Made by a program: the position numbers and the translations under genes. A stretch of DNA of 64,000 nt from Streptomyces sp. HUAS MG91 (GTDB lineage Bacteria; Actinomycetota; Actinomycetes; Streptomycetales; Streptomycetaceae): assembly GCF_040529335.1 (NCBI RefSeq), contig NZ_CP159534.1, positions 6,882,001 to 6,946,000 of the forward strand, given 5' to 3'. This document shows positions 61,351 through 64,000 of the stretch, piece by piece (the first letter of the stretch is position 1; each line of letters begins with the position of its first letter). The notes beneath the pieces are model-generated. The model was given only the letters and a program-made list of their open reading frames with translations, did no database searches and was not told the origin of the DNA.

Positions 61351-62427
61351 TCACTGCTCCGCCAACTCGACCGTCCTGCGCGCCAGTTCACTGATCCGTA
61401 CGCCGTCGAACCCGAACACCGCGCTGCGCACCCGGTCCTCCAGCGGCTCGGTCCACTGCGCGGGGATCGCGTCCGCCCCGCACAGCACCCCGGCCACCGA
61501 ACCGGCCGTCGCGCCGTTGGAGTCCGTGTCGAGACCGCCGCGCACCGTCAGGGCCACGGTACGGGTGAAGTCGCCGTCCCCGTACAGGAGTCCGGCCGTG
61601 ATCACCGCGGCGTTCGGCACGGTGTGGATCCAGCCGAGCCCCGCGGTCTCCTCCTCGACCGTGGCCAGGGTCTGCTCCCAGGTCAGCCGCGATTCATGGA
61701 GCGAGATCACGCGGCGTACGACACGGGCAAGACGGCTGCTCGCGGGGATCACCGTGAGCGCCGCGTCGAGGGCGGACCGCGGGGCCGGCGCGGTGAACGC
61801 GGCCGCCACCAGGGCCGCCGCCCACATCGCCCCGTACACACCGTTGCCCGTGTGCGACAGGACCGCGTCGCGGCGGGCCAGGGAGGCCGCGCGGCGCGGG
61901 ACGCCCGGACAGGTCCAGCCGAAGACGTCCGCGCGGATCAGCGCGCCGATCCACTCCTGGCAGGGGTTGTCGTACGTGGCCGTGAGCGGCGGCTTCAGGC
62001 CGTTGGCGAGATTGCGGTACGCCGCGCGCTCCGCCGTGAACGTCTGGAGGTAGGGCAGCCGCAGCAGCCACAACTCGCCGACCTGTTCCGTCGTGAAGGC
62101 GAACCCGTGGGTCTCCAGCAGGTGCAGGCCGAGCACCGCGTAGTCCACGTCGTCGTCCCGGCAACTGCCGTGGATGCGGCCCCGGACGCACGCCCGCCAC
62201 TCGGAGCGCAGCGCCGACTCCACCTCCCGCGACGGAGGTTCGGGCAGATAGTCGGTGAGCGGCAGGGCCTCGGCCTGGCGCAGATAGCGGTCGATGCGCT
62301 CACGCGTCCACACCTCGCCCTGCTCGACCGGTTTGCCGAGCATGTTGCCCGCGATCCGGCCGAGCCAGCCGCCGAGCACACGGTCGGCGAGGACGCGTTC
62401 GGTGAGCTGGGGGCTCGTTGGCGTCAT
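61351..62427 (-). CDS. ADP-ribosylglycohydrolase-family protein
   Basis: A 358-residue all-helical ARH/DraG-family protein. DRVLGGWLGRIAGNMLGKPVE starts the fold. The first metal site appears as RDDDVDYAVLGLHLLE (Asp91-93, 95) and the second as GGLDTDSNGATAGSVAG (about 305-320). The binuclear metal site removes ADP-ribose from proteins or small molecules in characterised relatives. The first motif lacks the classical TDDT threonines, so activity on protein ADP-ribosylation is not certain; several bacterial members act on other ribosides. It is 79 bp from the NUDIX gene on the same strand. Confidence 0.87.
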   Translation of the reverse strand: MTPTSPQLTERVLADRVLGGWLGRIAGNMLGKPVEQGEVWTRERIDRYLRQAEALPLTDYLPEPPSREVESALRSEWRACVRGRIHGSCRDDDVDYAVLGLHLLETHGFAFTTEQVGELWLLRLPYLQTFTAERAAYRNLANGLKPPLTATYDNPCQEWIGALIRADVFGWTCPGVPRRAASLARRDAVLSHTGNGVYGAMWAAALVAAAFTAPAPRSALDAALTVIPASSRLARVVRRVISLHESRLTWEQTLATVEEETAGLGWIHTVPNAAVITAGLLYGDGDFTRTVALTVRGGLDTDSNGATAGSVAGVLCGADAIPAQWTEPLEDRVRSAVFGFDGVRISELARRTVELAEQ

Positions 62428-62475
62428 GAGTGCGGTCTACCCGTTTCGCCGCGCCACCTGTCCCGCATCGGCCCC

Positions 62476-64000
62476 TCAACCGTCCTTCTGGTCGCGCGAC
62501 TTGGCCGCCTGCCGGTGGAGCCGCTGGTGGCGGCCGGACTCCGGGGACCGCTCGGTGAGCGCGTCGCCGACCATCGTGCGCACCGCGTCCCGCAGCCCGT
62601 GCAGCGCCTGCCCGCGCGCCGGGCCCGCGCCCGGGTCCTCGCGCAGCTCCTTCAGCAGCGCCCAGCACAGTGCGAGCATCACCACGACGAACGGGAGCGC
62701 GACCAGGATCGTGGCGCTCTGCAGGGATTCCAGTCCGCCCGCGACCAGCAGCACCGCCGCGACCGCGGCCATCAGCACGCCCCAGGTCACCACCAGCCAG
62801 GTCCGCGGATGCAGCGCGCCCCGGCTGGTCAGCGAACCCATCACCAGCGACGCCGAGTCGGCGCTCGTGATGAAGTAGAGCATGACGAGGATCATCGCCA
62901 CCCACGACGTGATGGTGCCCAGCGGCAGCGCGTCCAGCATGGCGAACAGCGACGCCTCGGCGCCCTCGGAGACCTTTGCCGACATGTCGACCCGGCCGGT
63001 GGCGTCGAGCCGGATGCCGGTGCCGCCCATGACGCAGAACCAGACCACCGTCGCCCCGCTCGGTACGAGGAGCACGCCGATCAGGAACTCGCGGACGAGC
63101 CGGCCGCGCGAGATCCGGGCGATGAACGTCCCCACGAACGGCGCCCAGGACAGCCACCACGCCCAGTAGAAGATCGTCCACGCGCCCAGCCACGACCGGT
63201 CGGTGAACGCGCCCGTGCGCGACGCCATCGGCAGCAGCTCGTGCAGATAGCCGCCGACGCTCGCCGGGATCACGTCGAGGATGTAGACCGTCGGGCCGAG
63301 CACGAACACGAACAGCATCAGACAGGCCGCGAGCACGAGGTTCGCCGTGCTCAGCCACTTCACGCCCTTGTGCAGCCCGGAGAAGGCCGAGGCGACGAAC
63401 GCGGCGCTGAGCGCGGCGATGATGATCAGCTGGAGCGTGGTGGAGGCGGTGACGCCCGTCGTCAGCCGCAGCCCCGTGGCCACCTGCAGCGTGCCCACGC
63501 CGAGGCTGGTCGCCGTGCCGAAGACCGTCGCGAACACCGCCAGCAGGTCGATGATCCGGCCCGGCCAGCCCGCCGCCCTGCGCTCGCCCATGAGCGGCAC
63601 GAACACCGCGCTCAGCCGGTTGCCGCGGCCCTTGCGGAAGCCCGCGTACGCGAGGGCGAGGCCCGCGATGCCGTAGATCGCCCACGGGGTCAGCGTCCAG
63701 TGGAAGAACGAGTACTCCATCGCCACCAGCGCGGCGCCGCCCGTGCGCGGCTGGACGCCCGCCGACGGGGGCGGGTTCAGATAGTGGGTCAGCGGCTCGC
63801 CGACGCCGTAGAACATCAGGCCGATGCCCATGCCCGCGCTGAACATCATCGCGATCCAGGCGAGCGTGGTGAACTCCGGCTCGTCGTCGTCGCGGCCGAG
63901 CCGGATCCGGCCGAACCGGCTCACCGACAGCACCAGGCACAGGACGAGGAAGAGGTCGGCGGCGACCACGAACAGCCAGGCGAAGTTGTCCAGGACCCAG
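62476..64000 (-). CDS. BCCT-family betaine/choline/carnitine transporter, 5' end beyond the window
   Basis: The frame is open from the window edge (first complete codon at 63999-63997) to TGA at 62476-62478, giving 507 residues of a Na+- or H+-coupled osmolyte transporter. GMGIGLMFYGVGEPL is the glycine-rich unwound helix, and YWAWWLSWAPFVGTFIARISRGR holds the tryptophan-rich substrate and ion motif of the family. The charged tail (RHQRLHRQAAKSRDQKDG) may be an osmosensing or regulatory end. WVLDNFAWLFVVAADLFLV at the edge matches the second-helix region of the family, so about 40-60 residues are missing. Confidence 0.92.
   Translation of the reverse strand, partial: WVLDNFAWLFVVAADLFLVLCLVLSVSRFGRIRLGRDDDEPEFTTLAWIAMMFSAGMGIGLMFYGVGEPLTHYLNPPPSAGVQPRTGGAALVAMEYSFFHWTLTPWAIYGIAGLALAYAGFRKGRGNRLSAVFVPLMGERRAAGWPGRIIDLLAVFATVFGTATSLGVGTLQVATGLRLTTGVTASTTLQLIIIAALSAAFVASAFSGLHKGVKWLSTANLVLAACLMLFVFVLGPTVYILDVIPASVGGYLHELLPMASRTGAFTDRSWLGAWTIFYWAWWLSWAPFVGTFIARISRGRLVREFLIGVLLVPSGATVVWFCVMGGTGIRLDATGRVDMSAKVSEGAEASLFAMLDALPLGTITSWVAMILVMLYFITSADSASLVMGSLTSRGALHPRTWLVVTWGVLMAAVAAVLLVAGGLESLQSATILVALPFVVVMLALCWALLKELREDPGAGPARGQALHGLRDAVRTMVGDALTERSPESGRHQRLHRQAAKSRDQKDG

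Overview
The window looks like chromosomal DNA of a Streptomyces-type actinomycete. It has very high GC with strong third-position GC bias. It shows frequent GTG starts, many 4-nt stop/start overlaps and many leaderless-looking starts. It carries genes typical of the genus: gluABCD, DUF574 methyltransferases, PucR regulators, NarL-type two-component systems and a fused assimilatory nitrate reductase. No tRNA, rRNA, CRISPR array, insertion sequence, prophage or plasmid origin was found.

Layout. 0-0.85 kb: the 3' end of a SLOG-like gene and a frameshifted pseudogene. 0.85-7.5 kb: a fused pcaDC-type enzyme, an MBL-fold hydrolase, a divergent cysteine-hydrolase-fold gene and exonuclease III pair, a methyltransferase, a secreted SGNH esterase and a small DUF protein. 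7.6-10.8 kb: a glutamate-type ABC importer (gluABCD). 11-15.5 kb: a secreted gamma-glutamyltransferase and a NarL-type two-component system. 15.6-18.1 kb: a methionine aminopeptidase divergent from a small XRE regulator, then a protein of unknown function.

18.3-27.2 kb is a coherent reductive pyrimidine/hydantoin catabolic locus: beta-ureidopropionase-like amidohydrolase, class III aminotransferase, PucR regulator, a second amidohydrolase of identical length, dihydropyrimidinase, a TIGR03842-type LLM oxidoreductase and an NCS1 nucleobase permease. The permease carries an in-frame amber codon at a site that is normally tyrosine.

27.5-33.1 kb: a peptide ABC importer with a fused double ATPase. 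It is preceded by a probably leaderless, cysteine-ending leader peptide. 33.1-40.9 kb: a DUF574 methyltransferase, a 1357-residue nitrate reductase/flavoprotein reductase fusion, a secreted protein, and a methyltransferase/AhpD-like pair. 41-44.2 kb: a second two-component system, a DUF4232 lipoprotein and a cold-shock-domain protein. 44.4-51.8 kb: a second peptide ABC importer in one operon with a leaderless-signal (cytoplasmic) gamma-glutamyltransferase. 51.9-54.3 kb: an inositol-phosphatase-family enzyme and a phytoene-desaturase-like oxidoreductase.

54.2-62.4 kb is rich in DNA alkylation repair (AdaA-AlkA fusion plus Ogt) and in enzymes acting on NAD or ADP-ribose-type substrates: macrodomain, sirtuin, nucleoside hydrolase, NUDIX and ADP-ribosylglycohydrolase. 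The window ends inside a BCCT transporter gene.

The main non-coding signals are these. Several promoters match the RecA/LexA-independent (PafBC-type) DNA-damage promoter, including that of exonuclease III. The aminopeptidase/XRE pair has a palindromic operator. The pyrimidine locus has operator-like repeats at both of its promoters. An 18-bp perfect palindrome lies upstream of the second two-component system. A Streptomyces intergenic repeat occurs in three copies.
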